Source: Apostichopus japonicus
Taxonomy: Eukaryota; Echinodermata; Holothuroidea; Aspidochirotida; Stichopodidae
Assembly (NCBI RefSeq): GCF_037975245.1
Contig: NC_092571.1
Span: 21,065,917 to 21,129,916, forward strand
Direction: 5' to 3'
DNA length: 64,000 bases
Under the pieces are notes generated by a model. That model was given only the letters and a program-made list of their open reading frames with translations, ran no database searches and had not been told where the DNA came from. Shown here piece after piece: positions 35,905 through 48,037 of this stretch. Made by a program: the position numbers and the translations under genes. Positions within the stretch are counted from its first letter, which is position 1. Every line of letters begins with the position of its first letter.

Positions 35905-38900
35905 TTAAATATTTGAGGTATTTATTAATGAGGAGAAAGCATCCTTGAGTTCCTCGAAATTAATTTTATTCTGATTATTTTTTTTGTTATGACGAAAAAT
36001 ATAGTTCTCCACCTTTAATGCAAACGTGAACTTATGAATAAATTCATTACAACTTAAGGTCTTGTTTTGACGCTTGGTACTGAAAATATATATAGAACTT
36101 AAGATGAAGAATGAGAAAATTATAAGGGTGACGTTTCTTTCATAAAAACCCAAAGAAGAAATCCTCTTTTGTGAAGTGAATATTTATACCAATAACCTTA
36201 CTGACCACTTCACCTATAAAAGAAGATGTGCTGTGACATTCCCAGAAAAGGTGATGAATGGTTTCAATTTCAATTTTACAGAATGAACATAACGTGTTGT
36301 CAGAGATACCCATGAGGTAAAGGAGTCTGTTGGTTGGAAGAATTCTATGTAAGAAACGGAATTGAAAGTATAGGAGAGTCTCGTCTCAGAAATAGAGTAC
36401 CAGGGCATAATGAAAATGTTACTCCAATCGTGACAACTGAAACCCCTAAACTCTGCTTTCCATTTGGCCATAGCAGTTGGCTCCACGGCGATTTTAGTCA
36501 TGTAGAAATTACGATAAAGATACTGAGAAACAGAACCTGTATAAAACAATATGTTATCAAACAAATCAGTATTTAAATTAGTACTGTCATAAATGCTACA
36601 CCGAATCCATTGAAGAGGGATACATGCGAATCAGTCCTCAGTAAACAGTAAAGGGAAAGTGTGCCAGCTGGAACTTTTCTTTGAAAGTGTGGTAACTTAG
36701 GGCCTTATTGTTAATGTCCAAAAATCCGAAACAAACTTCACACCCTTTTTGTACATGAAATCATAGTAGAAAATCTTGTTATTGATGCGAATATGATGAT
36801 TGTTCCAAATTATTTGATTACCGAAGTTATCAGAGGGAGAATTAAAAAGAAGCCTCCAGCCATGCTCTATAACTGTTTGGTCTACAAACATATTAGACAA
36901 GCGTGGGAGATCTTCCACCTTACAATTACACTGAAAAAGCAGCTTACCACCTAACTTGGACAAACTGTCAGTAAAAATTGGCTTCCAGACTCTTTCAGTG
37001 TTATCGCAAGAACGCTTTATCCAGGTACATTTTAAACTATTAATGAAACTTGGGATATGCACAACATTTAAACCTCCTTTATCTAAACCATTAATGACAC
37101 TGTTTCGCTTGACTTTATCCGGGTTTCCTGACCAAATGAAATCAAAAATGGTACTTTCTACATCCTTAATAAAGTTACGCGGTGGGTTAGGAAGAACCAA
37201 AAACAAATACACAAGCTGTGATAGTGCATAACTTCTAACCAGAACGTTGCGGCCCACCGGGGTAAGATCTCTTGTAGACCAAAGTCGCAAACAGCTTTTA
37301 AGCCTTGAAAGTTTGGATATATAGTTTAATCTAAAGAGATCGTTCCCATTGTGCGTAAACCAAATACCTAACATCCTAACAGGACCAGCGGAAAACTTTA
37401 GATTATAGTTGTTTACAAAAGCAGGGTGGAGATGGACGTAAGACCCGAGAGGAAACAAAATGGATTTATCCATATTAATAAGTCAAACCCGACGAAATTT
37501 TATAAATGTTAAGAATACGGAGAGCTTGATTTAAGGATGAATGGCTACCGTCCAGAAAGAATGTGGTGTCATCCGCATACTGAAGAAGCTAAGGTTCGAT
37601 ACCACCAATTTCAATACCATGTAATCTGCTGTACACTTTGTATAGATAGCCAAAACCTCAGTACATATAATAAATAAGTACGGGCTAAGCGGGCAGCCTT
37701 GACGCACGCCTCGCTGCACCGAAAAAAAACGGTTGAAAAGCCATTATTGCAAACACAAGCTGTGCAGTTGCTGTAAAAAGTACGCACCCAATTTATAAAA
37801 CTTTGACCAAAGTTAAAATACCTTAAAGATCTTATAAGAAAACTCCACTCTAGTTTGTCGAAAGCCTTCTCGAAATCGACGAACAACATAAAACCTGACA
37901 TTTTGTGGAAATTACAGTGATCAATAAGATCAAGAACGTACCGGATATTTTCCCCAATAAACCGGCCGCGTAAAAAACCTGTTTGGTTTGGACCAATGAG
38001 AGTTTCAATGACACATTTCAGTCTAGCAGCGATAGCCTTTGCACCAATCTTATAATCCGCATTCAGTAAAGAAATTGGGCGGTAATTATTTAAGAGGGTA
38101 GAATCTTAATCTGCAGGTTTTGGAATGAGGGTAATAATGCCTCTGGATTGTTCATGAGAGAGATGGATATTATTGTATAGGAATAATTTAAAGAGTCAAC
38201 TATAGTTCCCCAAAAGATGCCAAAACTTTTTATAAAAATTTGCTGAAAGGCCATCACTGCCAGGAGATTTGTCATTATTTAAAGAGCTAAGTGATATACT
38301 ACACTCCTCGAACGTAAGTTCCCCTTCACAGCTATTAGAGTCGTTCTGATTTAAATGCTTCGGGGGCAAATTAAGAAAAATCGTATGCGGGTTACAATGA
38401 CTGCTCTTATATAAATTTCCATAAAACTTTTTGATATTTTGGAGAATAACATTACCGTCCGTATGAATATTACCATTAGCATCACAAATCTTACGAATAG
38501 AGTTCTTTTGTTTATTTCGTTTCTCAAGGTTAAAAAAAATATTTGGTGTTCTTTTCGCCTTGTTCCACCCAACGAGCACGAGAGCGGATAATAGTTCCTT
38601 GAAGTTTAATGTCGTAGAAGAGCAGCTGTTCATTTCGAGCATCTTGTAAATGTGTTCGGGTCTCAGGTGAATCGTTACTGAATAGATGTTGTTCCAGTTG
38701 GGCTATTTTTTCTGTAAGCTCTTCCTCTCTATGTCGCCTTTCTTTTGCTTTTTTCCTTGCAAAGTCTATATGCTATCTTTGCGTATCAGAAACTTGAGGC
38801 CTTCCCATCGCGATGATGGGTTTGAGTATGAGATGTCGGGTACATAGTCCTGGATGGTATTTGTGATCGTAAAAACATAATCTGGGGGTCGCTTAAGAGA

Positions 38901-39660
38901 GAATTATTTAGCTTCCAGTAACCAGGTCCTCTCTTTTCGTTGGCGAGAGTGAGAGAGAGATGTACGAAGGAATGGTCTGATTGAATGCCTGGAGAGTGTG
39001 ACGACTCGGATACTGAATGGGCGATATGACGAGAAATCAGGAAAAAATCTAAACAGCAGTACAAACCTGGGGTGATATTGGAGGTCCAAGTAAAATTTTC
39101 GGTTCTGGGATTTCTCTCCTTCCATATGTCGATTAGAGACAGCCTAGTCATAAAAGAAATACATTCGTTCCGTGCACGGAAATTTGTTCTTTGCTGCCCC
39201 CCTTTCTTGTCGATGTCAAGATTGAACACAAAAGTTGAAGTCTCCTCCTATGATCAACGTATCACAAGTAAACTCAGAAATGGTTTGAAAGAGATTAATA
39301 AAAAATGTTGGGTTATCCAGGTTGGGGCCATCATGATGCACACAATGGTTACAATTTTGTCTGTAATCGCTATATCCGCAATGACGTATCTGCCTAAGTC
39401 ATGACTATGCCACTTTAAAAGGTTAACGTTGAAAGAGGTTTTAAATAGAATGAAAACACCGCAACTGTTTTATGTGCAATGAGAAAATATAATATGTTCT
39501 CCCCATTCATTTTGCCAGAGTTTCTCGTCCATAGGTAGGGAGTCTCTTGTACCAGAATGATTTGTGCATTCCTTCGGTGGAGATAGGAAAAAAGACGCCG
39601 CCTTTTATTATTCTGACGCAATCCCCTAGCATTATAAGAAACTATTTTGATGTCGTCAGC
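35905..39660 (-). pseudogene. LINE ORF2 remnant (endonuclease and RT)
   Basis: Begins MADDIKIVSYNARGLRQN near 39663, the start of an APE-type endonuclease, with VQETPY (the catalytic E region) and IQSDHSFVHLSL (the SDH motif) later. RT follows: NDKSPGSDGLSANFYKKFW, FVDFEKAFDKLEW and RGVRQGCPLSPYLF, then the C-terminal FRFLHRIL-like region. The frame changes at least near 39.42, 38.75, 38.2, 37.9, 37.6, 37.48, 36.69 and 36.2 kb, so no full protein can be made. Function in life: target-primed reverse transcription. Confidence 0.88.
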
Positions 39661-39947
39661 CATTTGAGAACTGGATGATATTAAGTGCTGGAACAGATAT
39701 ACGTCAACGAACTTGATGATAGTGGAGGATGAACACAAACAGACGAAACGAATAAAAACGAAAAGATCAATCCAAACTGGGAGTGATACCAAAGAGGCAG
39801 AGGTTGCCCCATGCCACATGGATTTGGTTCCCGATTTGAAAATGGTGACATCATTGTAATGCCAGCGACTGGTTACAATAACATGCCCTCCCGGGGACTT
39901 GACGAAATATACTAGTGGAAAAAGCATCAGTGAAAGAATGCACGTGT

Positions 39948-41200
39948 TTATGTTGGACCAAAATTATATGGTTCACCGGTGCTTCCACGCCAGCAACCTC
40001 CAGTAAAACGTAATCTTGTGCCTTGTTTGAAAAGTTCCTGAACTTCTGACTTAAATTTTCTCTTTTCGGCTAGATCGATCTTGGTCAGGTCATCAATAAT
40101 GTAGTAGCGTTTGCTCGATAGGGCTTCTCTGGCATGCTTTAAAGTGGTGACTTTATCTTGATAGTACGAGAGCTTCACCAAGATATGCCTGTCTCTATTC
40201 GGGACTGATCTTCCGTCCCTGTGAGCTCGTTCCAGCATGCAATCCTGGATTCCAGTGTCATTCAGCACCTTTTTTAGCAATTTCCAGGCAGTTTTCTCCA
40301 TCTTGGGTTGTAAAACCAACGATTTTGATGTTGTTTCTCCTGGAAAATCTTTCGTTCTTGTTGATAAGTTGCGAATGGCTAAGTCTATTGTCCTCCGGAA
40401 TCTTTATGTCTATTTTCCAGGGATGAGCACTTATGCTTCAAAGCAGTGTTCTCTGCTCTTATTTCTTCAACGCTTTGTCGCAAGTCGTCAATGGTCTTTG
40501 AAAATTCTTGTTGTAGGCTTTCAAACTCTTTGACCATACGACTCTTTAATCCGTTAATCTTGGTGGCCAACGAACTCACTGCCTCTGCCTGGAGCAAGGG
40601 CGGCGGAAGCACTTTAAATCTGGGGGGGGGGGGCACCGACATCAAAGGGCACTTTGCAGAAATTCGATTGGACTGATGCAGCCTTATATTTAGTACCCTT
40701 TATAACTCTTATTGTATTATCTGATTTGCGTATACACATCACTCCATCAAGCCCCCCCCCCCCTCAAGGAAAATATGCATATAGCACTGCAATATCCAAT
40801 TAACAAATTGGGAAACAAGGAACAAGTTTTCTTTTGAGACAAAATGAGGTGAAATCATGCTAATTGCTAAGAAAATTTGTAGTTTTACAAACCCCTCAGA
40901 TGGCCGGAAACGGCTCTTCCCGAGTGTTCATTCTGGTTACCTGGCCTCTAATTGCTAACTTGAGACACCTCAATTTTTATGTAGAAGAAGGGCACATTTT
41001 TAACCTGAGGAAAAGTGGGGGGGGGGGGCACGTGCCCCCTGTGCCCCCCCGGTTCCGCCGCCCTTGGCCTGGAGGGCTTCAACGTCTGAGTCAAACTCGT
41101 CGGACTGGTGTTGTGTCAGGCTTTGGCCTAAGCTTTGCTGACTAGAGGCCTGCGAGCGTTTCTTGATACCAACACTGCCCTTTGGTCGACCGCCTGGCAT
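39948..41200 (-). pseudogene. LINE ORF1 remnant (L1 ORF1p-like), split by a hAT element
   Basis: ATG near 41200 (MPGGRPKGSVGIKK) opens a basic N-terminus, then a coiled coil (FSKTIDDLRQSVEEIRAEN), then after frameshifts an RRM/C-terminal part with ERAHRDGR and LAEKRKFKSE, as in L1 ORF1p, an RNA-binding trimer. A 472-bp hAT MITE sits inside the coiled-coil region; the frames on both sides agree once insert and one target copy are ignored. At least one further frameshift lies near 40.38 kb. Confidence 0.82.
40595..41066. mobile_element. hAT-type MITE inside LINE ORF1
   Basis: 472 bp. Termini CAAGGGCGGCGGAA and TTCCGCCGCCCTTG; perfect 8-bp target duplications GCCTGGAG at 40587-40594 and 41067-41074. 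Shares its interior with the fold-back element at 10.85-11.7 kb but lacks about 190 bp in the middle. Confidence 0.93.
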
Positions 41201-41460
41201 TTTTAGAAACGTATGTCGATTGAAAGTAATGTGAAATGCCAAAAGATTCCTGTGATCACACAAAACCAATTATTAGTAAGTCTAAATACCTTTTTTTTAA
41301 TGAAAATATCTGTAGTCCCTCGGAGAGCTAACGTCTGACTATGGCGACATGTTAGGCTCGAACCCGAAAATATTTCAATATTTATAATGTATGCTGTTGT
41401 TGAACCTCTATCAACATTTATACTATAATATCTTTAAAACAAAATGTGTTCGAGATAAGT

Positions 41461-41590
41461 ACAATAATAATAATAATAATAATAATAATCATAATAATAA
41501 TAATAATAAAAATAATCATAATAATCATAACAACAACAACAACAACGACGATAATGATGACGCTGATAATAATAATAATAATAATAAAAA
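41461..41590. repeat. (TAA)n/(CAA)n microsatellite
   Basis: Interrupted trinucleotide tract; the Asn- or Ile-only frames in it are artefacts. Confidence 0.95.
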
Positions 41591-42032
41591 TTAGGGTATT
41601 CTACATTGTTCAAAAGTTACCGTATTGTACATATGCATATCACATGACATGGCTATACAGCGTATATACGTAGCATTGATTGGTTAAGTCTTTATTGACC
41701 AACATATTGCCCTTCAATTACAGGTCTATGATTCCAAATCTACATTGTTGTTATCACATCTGGAAGCGCACACACATGTCGACGGGTTATTTTCGTCATG
41801 CCAAAGCATGATGTATATATGTATACCAGCATATACCCCGCAATCAAATGATATGTAAGCGGTAATGGTCTTGGCTTATCAAGTTGTGGTTTAAAAGTCA
41901 TTTGATTTAATCACAAGTATTGCAACTCTTGACCAAACCCTAACTTCTGAATTTTCTAAAATATTACTTTTTGACTATCATTAACATTCAGTAGACAGGT
42001 ACACACAATTAATCTGTTGCCAATCTAATGGT

Positions 42033-42209
42033 ACTAAGAAAAAGTCGCCCAGGAAAGAACCTGGGCACGAAAACCAAACTACTGAACGACTGATCCGCTT
42101 CTAACCCCAGTCCCCTTGCATCGGGACTGTGACTGTGTGATCATCGTCAGGTGTGTATCACCATTCCCGAAAAGAACAGATACTACACATGATCTTAGCC
42201 AAAAGGCCG
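42033..42209 (-). ncRNA. retroposed chimera with U2 snRNA 5' domain
   Basis: The minus strand starts CGGCCTTTTGGCTAAGATCA, then TGTGTAGTATCTGTTCTT, matching the first part of U2 snRNA (including the branch-site-pairing GTAGTA) with about one difference over some 40 nt. It then departs from U2 into an unrelated 3' part that has a strong hairpin (GCCCAGG...CCTGGGC) and CGACTTTTTCTT near the end. Flanked by an 11-bp direct repeat AATCTAATGGT (42022-42032, 42210-42220), so it was inserted by retroposition. It is a pseudogene or SINE, not a working U2 gene. Confidence 0.8.
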
Positions 42210-42220
42210 AATCTAATGGT

Positions 42221-42777
42221 AAGTGTACCAACCAATTCCGACCAAACAAGACAGAGCCATTACCATCAATGACAAACAGTGGTATAGAGATTTCTTTATA
42301 CTGTTACACCTAACCTACACAATACATTCGCCCTTTTAAAGGAATTTCCTCTCCTGCATGGATCATTTGCATATTAATATAAAGTACACCAAAATACGTC
42401 ATGGCGCTACTGTACATCACTTCTCAACGAGAACCATAGCAAATTCGCTATAAGATGGGTTACAAAGGGAATCTGTGCAAAAAGAATTGAGATCTCAATT
42501 CATGGAATTCGGTCGAAGACACACTTGATCCTTTGTTGATATTTTTTTAAGTACCTAATTGTTGTACGAATTGCTGATACTGATGCACACAGGTAGCTAG
42601 GTGTGTCGACTGTATGTTGTACCTACGAATAAAGACGCAGTTTACAGCCTAACGAATTGTAGCATTCCGGTTAAACTGATTTCGGTACCTGGAAATGAGG
42701 ACTGAACTGAAACAGGCTTAGTTTTAAAATTATAGACCTCTTTTACTCTGCCTTTGATTTCTTTGTGCAAATTTCAG
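42221..42777. other. region upstream of the Golgi sulfotransferase exon
   Basis: Non-coding; the end has the pyrimidine tract and CAG acceptor (42775-42777) of the coding exon. At least one upstream exon should exist but was not identified. Confidence 0.5.
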
Positions 42778-42798
42778 GAGAAACTTGAAAATCCAAAT

Positions 42799-43022
42799 AT
42801 GCTACAAAAACGTGCTCTTCGATGGATAATGGAATACCCCGTCGAGAAGAACATCGGAGGCATTGCTATACACGCAAATTTGGTGAACAGAATTTGCCGT
42901 CAAGTCCGTTCCAAAAGATTATACGGGTTTTTCTTGGTTTTAACAGCTCTGTGTTTAGTTTCACTGCAGTGTTCGAAACACAGACACCTTCCTGGGTATG
43001 TTGCAGAGGTAAAGACTTCTAG
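42799..43022 (+). CDS. Golgi sulfotransferase exon with TM anchor
   Basis: Encodes MLQKRALRWIM... through PGYVAEVKTS plus AG, followed by GTAAGT. The exon itself probably starts at 42778. Confidence 0.85.
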
Positions 43023-45029
43023 GTAAGTTGCCTACAAACATTAGCCTACATGAAGTAATGCCACTCAACTATACTCTCCTAAATATGTTGGTGTTAGAGA
43101 TTTTGTATAAAACTCTGATTTTGAATATGAAAATGTCGCTGACATGTTTGACTCTTATAGGCGATATAAGTTATAGAATTTTGGCCAGTGGGGGGGGGGG
43201 GGTGATGGGGAGCCCTATCCTACATTTGTTTGTTATCATCAGTTACAACCCCAAAACGAGTTCATTTTTAGATTTTCCAATATCACCCGTAAGTGATGGT
43301 TCAAATCTTTTCCGGCTGAACTGAGAAATCTGACTAAGATATTTCCCCTGACTGACGATCGGAGGGTGGGTGGGGGGGGGGAGGGGTGGCCTTCCGCCCT
43401 ACTGCTAAAGTATGCAAGAAATAACAACATTGATCAATATTTTGACTTTTAAACGTAAAGACTGAGATACAATAGTCGGATAGAAAGTCGTTGATATAGG
43501 CGTACGGATCTGATCGTATACAGAACCCGTGATAGATAGAATTTTAAATTTTTAACGGAAAATCGTTGAATCAGGCTTGACTAATTGTTCTTACCTTTAA
43601 ACTGATTTGCATTTAAACTGATTTGCATTTTATAATGATTTGCATTTAACATAACAAATTTAATAGGATTAAGACCGTTATCAGTTAAATTAAAAAATGA
43701 TAGATTTACAGTAATCTCATTATCTGACTGCAGAAGGAGAATTGTTTAACATTTTTGCGAAATAAAGCGCCCTCTATTATATTATGAAACTCTCGCGCCT
43801 TGATTGAAAATTTTCTAATAATGTGCGTGGTTCTCGCGGCTTACACGGTGGCTCAGTTCTCATGTCTCAGAGGATACAAAAACACCGGCACCATAGCATC
43901 CTGCAATGGCTTTTAGGGGTGAATTTGTTATTGACATAAAGTTTCAAAGAAAAGAATATTGTATTGTACATCTCAGAAACGAAAAAGCTACGCAAATGGT
44001 AGCCTTTGTTAATCTTTTGTAAACTAAAAACCAAAAGAAGAAATTGCATTTTTTTGGCTTCACAGATTTCTCAATGATGTTGATGATGATGAAGCAAGCA
44101 TTAATCAGCAACAGAAGGCAATGATTGGTCCAGATTTTGCCAAGATAATTCACGGAGGTAACTCCTTGCCTAATTACTTCCTGACTTCTGGACTAGATGA
44201 TTCAGTATACAAAAATACTAGCCTCAGTTTTGTACATTATCCTAAAGGAGGTGGAACGACAATCAAAGATTGCGTTCGTAAAATGAACCAAAAATACGGC
44301 AAAGCAAAACCGTTCACCGTCTTTGCTAAAAACGCGGGAGAAACGAAAGAGAAGCTGTTAAACGGTGGCTTTGACGATGTAGATTTCTTCATGGGGACTT
44401 ACGGGTTCAGTCTGTGTGAGTACTTAACACCGAGACGATGTGCATACTTTACCGTATTGAGGGATCCATATGACAGAATGGTATCTCACTATTTCTTCTG
44501 TAAATATGGTGGAGGATCGAATGCACCGTGCAACCAACCGATTGAGGAATTTGCACTTTTAGTTCGAAGTGTCTTCTTCCACCAGTTGACTTCCCTTCAC
44601 AAATGTCAAAAAGGCACCGCACCAGAAGAAGGAGGGGGATGGATGTGTGACAGGGAGCAGTTAGAGGTTGGGAAATTTGTCAATGGAACAGACATTGAGA
44701 TGGTTCTAAATTACGCAGAGCAACAAATGGAAGAAATGTTTGCAGTGGTTGGTATTCTGGAAGAACTGGACACTACCCTGTTACTCCTGCAAGAAGCTCT
44801 GGGTTTACCGTTTCATGATGAATGTCAAAATTATCATTCTAACGCAAAACCCAAAGAAAGTGACGAACGGAAGCAGGAGAGAATTCAAGCGAAGAAATTG
44901 TTGATGGAGAATAAAGATGTTGAGAGGGCTCTAGGAGCAGATGTCAGACTATACCAGAGGGCGAAGAAAATATTTGAGAAACAAAAGGAGAGATCTCTGG
45001 ACTTTAATAGGTCATTTGACAAAAAGTAA
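42799..45029 (+). CDS. Golgi-type membrane sulfotransferase, 2 coding exons
   Basis: Exons 42799-43022 and 44066-45029 join in phase (AG|A gives Arg) to 395 codons plus TAA. The topology is type II: a basic cytosolic tail, a membrane anchor LYGFFLVLTALCLVSLQ at residues 41-57 preceded by RSKR, then a lumenal domain. PAPS-binding motifs: HYPKGGGTT (residues 132-140, 5'-phosphosulfate loop) and RDPYDRMVSHY (207-217, 3'-phosphate motif). This pattern is that of the Sulfotransfer_2-type Golgi enzymes that sulfate glycans or proteoglycans. Substrate unknown; I cannot place it in HS2ST, HS6ST or another named group. An acceptor precedes the ATG by 21 in-frame nt, so the N-terminus could begin in an upstream exon. 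No defects. Confidence 0.88.
43023..44065 (+). other. intron of the Golgi sulfotransferase gene
   Basis: GTAAGT...CAG intron with two G-rich runs (about 43190, 43370). No element identified. Confidence 0.8.
44066..45029 (+). CDS. Golgi sulfotransferase catalytic exon
   Basis: Acceptor GGCTTCACAG at 44065, frame FLNDVDDDEA..., both PAPS motifs, stop TAA at 45027-45029. Confidence 0.92.
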
Positions 45030-46008
45030 CATAATTTATGAAATGTCAAAACATTTTACCAAGTTCAGCTGACGCATCTGTCATAACTATAAATGAATAC
45101 AAAAACAGTGTTCTCAAAGTAATATGATTATACTATCGACGTTACTTATGTTATGTTAAATTTATATTTCTTTTTACATTTTGTTATGTTTATATTTATT
45201 TTTACATTATTTAAGTTCAGATGAAGTATTTCTCACTAGTCCAGTTCTTTGTGTCATTATAGTCGAACTAATACATTGACAACAACGCAAGATCCAAACT
45301 AGATTGTCGAGGCGAATCCAGCTGGGAAGATTTTCATAAATGGACAATAAATGGACAATAAAAACAATAATATTTTTTTCTATAGAAAATATATGTTGAT
45401 CAAGGGCAAAGGAGATAATTAGAAACAAACAGAAATTTAAGTCACTTGAGAATAAGAAATTACTTTATAAAGTTTCGAAGAATGTAAACGCATATGATAT
45501 TGTTTGTTCTGTTTTTCCCCGAATGGTTAGGATAGCGAAAGAATTTTCAACAAAATGAAAATAAAACTAAAATCTTGTCATGTTTCGTATCTCTTTATTA
45601 ACTTGTTCCCAGTGGATCGACTATTCAATCTTCCATAATTTATCTGCCATATAGAACTCAAGCTCTGCCTCTTTCCACTATATCATCTCCACCCCCCCTC
45701 CCCGCCCCTCTCCCCGTCTTTTTTTCAAACACTACTGTATTTTTTCATCTCACTGAATGAGGGTGTGAATGTTTGTGTATAGTTTTCTGGAAGGCTGGGA
45801 GAAAGATGTTTGATCCTCATATACCAGAAGAGGTTTTGAAGGAGTTGCTCTCCACCCACAACCTGTTTATTCGTATAGTATATTCGCTAAAAATCATCCT
45901 GTAACGAAGTCAAGTTCACAGCAAATATATATACGCACACGAATAGAGGTTACGAATACAGGTTACGAGTAGTGACTGTCCTGTTCCATGTTGCAATTGG
46001 TACGTATT
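45030..46008. other. 3' flank of the Golgi sulfotransferase gene
   Basis: AT-rich, no gene seen. Contains CGAAGTCAAGTTCACAGCAA near 45905, which recurs near 48958. Confidence 0.5.
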
Positions 46009-46016
46009 GCTCGAAA

Positions 46017-46136
46017 CGGGCGGCGATTTGCTTCTAATATTGGGGGGGGGGGGACATTTGCTTGGGTGCAGGCGCGTAGCAACTTTCATCCCCAAAATTG
46101 TTCGCGCGCTTCGTTATATTTTGTATATCTATAAAC

Positions 46137-46206
<70 letters not shown>

Positions 46207-46611
46207 TTGCTACAGCCCTTTTCCTTTTTCCTTTTTTATCGGCGGTCCGTCTAGCAAATTCATTCTAAAAACTACTTTCGGTGAAAGTCTGTGACGTTTT
46301 TTGGTGATATATTAGTAGCAAATTGTGACACGGTTAGACAGGCGCGGTGCGAGAAGTTTGCCAAGGGAGGGGCGAAGCTTGTAGGCAAACTATCTAAGCG
46401 TAGCGCCACCAAAAGTTGGCGCGAAGCGCACAAGAAAATTTTGGCCGAAAATGCCTCCCAGATCGCTGGAAATGGCACTTCCCATGCCTTGTAGGTTGCA
46501 TCTAAGCATTTTCTATTTTGAAATCACTAGCGATATCATAAAAACATATATATCCCCCACATAAAATATTGGGGGGGGGACATGACCGTCCCCCCATGAT
46601 CGCCGCCCATG
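46017..46611. mobile_element. hAT-type MITE with internal (TA)n
   Basis: 595 bp between 8-bp duplications GCTCGAAA at 46009-46016 and 46612-46619. Termini CGGGCGGCGAT and ATCGCCGCCCATG, the left one short by two bases. Contains a (TA)n block (about 46141-46204) and the shared core at 46391-46495. Confidence 0.85.
46141..46204. repeat. (TA)n microsatellite
   Basis: Pure TA dinucleotides inside the MITE. Confidence 0.95.
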
Positions 46612-46619
46612 GCTCGAAA

Positions 46620-47560
46620 TGCTATATAACTGAGCATGATAAAACTAATGGAATTGAATTGCTTACATCGAATGATAGGAGGAACTACTCATAACAGTGA
46701 AATGACTTTTCTGTGAATGTAGGTGCATAAGGACGCCTGCAGATCATGTAATACTCACTGCCAACACATGCAAGCAATGCCATATCGTAACAATCGCTGC
46801 TTCTAGTACTATCTGTACAATCAGACACTCAACACTGGTTTGCATTTATCACCAGCAGTAATTTTATTTAGAGACTCTCATGAAGATGGACCCATCCTGA
46901 TGCTCTACCAAGTACAAGCCCTGCCACTGCAAAGAGTACAATCCCTGCCAGTCCCCCTTCAAATTCACCCTCCTGAAATTATATATGGGATTGCTATATA
47001 GTAATCAGCCTATGGAGCCTTGATGGTATCTAGACAGGGGACTTTGTACTGGGTATATTTTCAAGCACAACTAGTTTTGTGGAAACATGCAGATTATACA
47101 ACAGGCAATTATATAAGACACATGAGAGGGCATGTTGGCTTAAAAATGGCCAGACAAACATCTAGTTCACCCACTGAAAAGAGAGTGGTTGCCACTCTGA
47201 CACCACGATGAGGTCAGCTTTGAGGGACTTTTGGTCAGAGAACTTTTTTTTTTTAAGAATGACAACACATTTTTTATAATTTTTTTGGTCACTTTATTCC
47301 TCGTCCATATTACATAAAACTTTTTAAAAACACTATGAAGAAACTTGAGGTAGAGCAGTAGGACTGCAAGTCCAGGATTGGCAGAAAAATTGGTCGAACA
47401 GTTGAGGTATATGAATACAATAATATATCACCCTATATATGACATTAGTATATATGATATAAATATATATGATATTAATATATATGATATATGATAAATA
47501 TGTATGATATAAATATATTACCCTATATATGATATAAGTAACAATTTATATATGCTCCCA
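46620..47560. other. intergenic, no gene recognised
   Basis: AT-rich with TATATGATAT repeats at 47425-47545. Short ORFs without motifs. Confidence 0.5.
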
Positions 47561-47569
47561 GCAAAAAAG

Positions 47570-48036
47570 TGTACCTTAGTCTCACAGCGGTAAACTATGG
47601 TTAAATTGGGGGTAAAACATGGTAAATTTGCCACAGTAGCCCTTTAGAATAAAATTATGGTACATACATATTCTACTTTACAGAAACTATATTCTGTAAA
47701 CCTTTTTAACCGTTATATTGTTGTCATGCTTGTTTTGACTGCAGCATGTTGACCAAATATGTTACATATAAAAGAGTATGCCATAATATACATACGACAT
47801 CATGACATACAGTATGAGTTGCTTTGTCGTAGGTTTCAACTAGGCCAATTATGATACAATCCACCAATGGGTGAAATATAAGGTAATTTGTGGTGTACTG
47901 ATTATAATTAAGACAAGTAGGGAAACTGTTGTGCAATTGGGATACGACTCTGGTAACTTTAGGTTAAAACTGTAGTACAATTAAGGTAAAACCATGGTAC
48001 AATTAAGGTAAAACTAATTGGCACAGCTTTAGGGTA
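47570..48036. repeat. GGTAAA-rich degenerate repeat
   Basis: Many scattered copies of (A/T)GGTAAA, TGGTAC and their complements, leading into the tandem duplication. Confidence 0.55.
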
Positions 48037-48037
48037 A

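Larger units (their letters stand above)
35630..41345 (-). mobile_element. near full-length L1/Tx1-type LINE, decayed
   Basis: Minus-strand copy with an A-rich tail near 35600-35640, ORF2 (about 39.7-35.9 kb) and ORF1 (about 41.2-39.95 kb). ORF1 and ORF2 both carry frameshifts, so it cannot be autonomous now. Same family as the 14.6-16.6 kb copy. ORF1 is split by a hAT MITE. The 5' limit is not sharp; target duplications were not found. Confidence 0.85.

Noticed and set aside
41391-41673. Asn- and Ile-rich ORFs
   Set aside because: Translations of the (TAA)n microsatellite.
42120-42210. Functional U2 snRNA gene
   Set aside because: Only the 5' domain matches and target-site duplications flank the unit.
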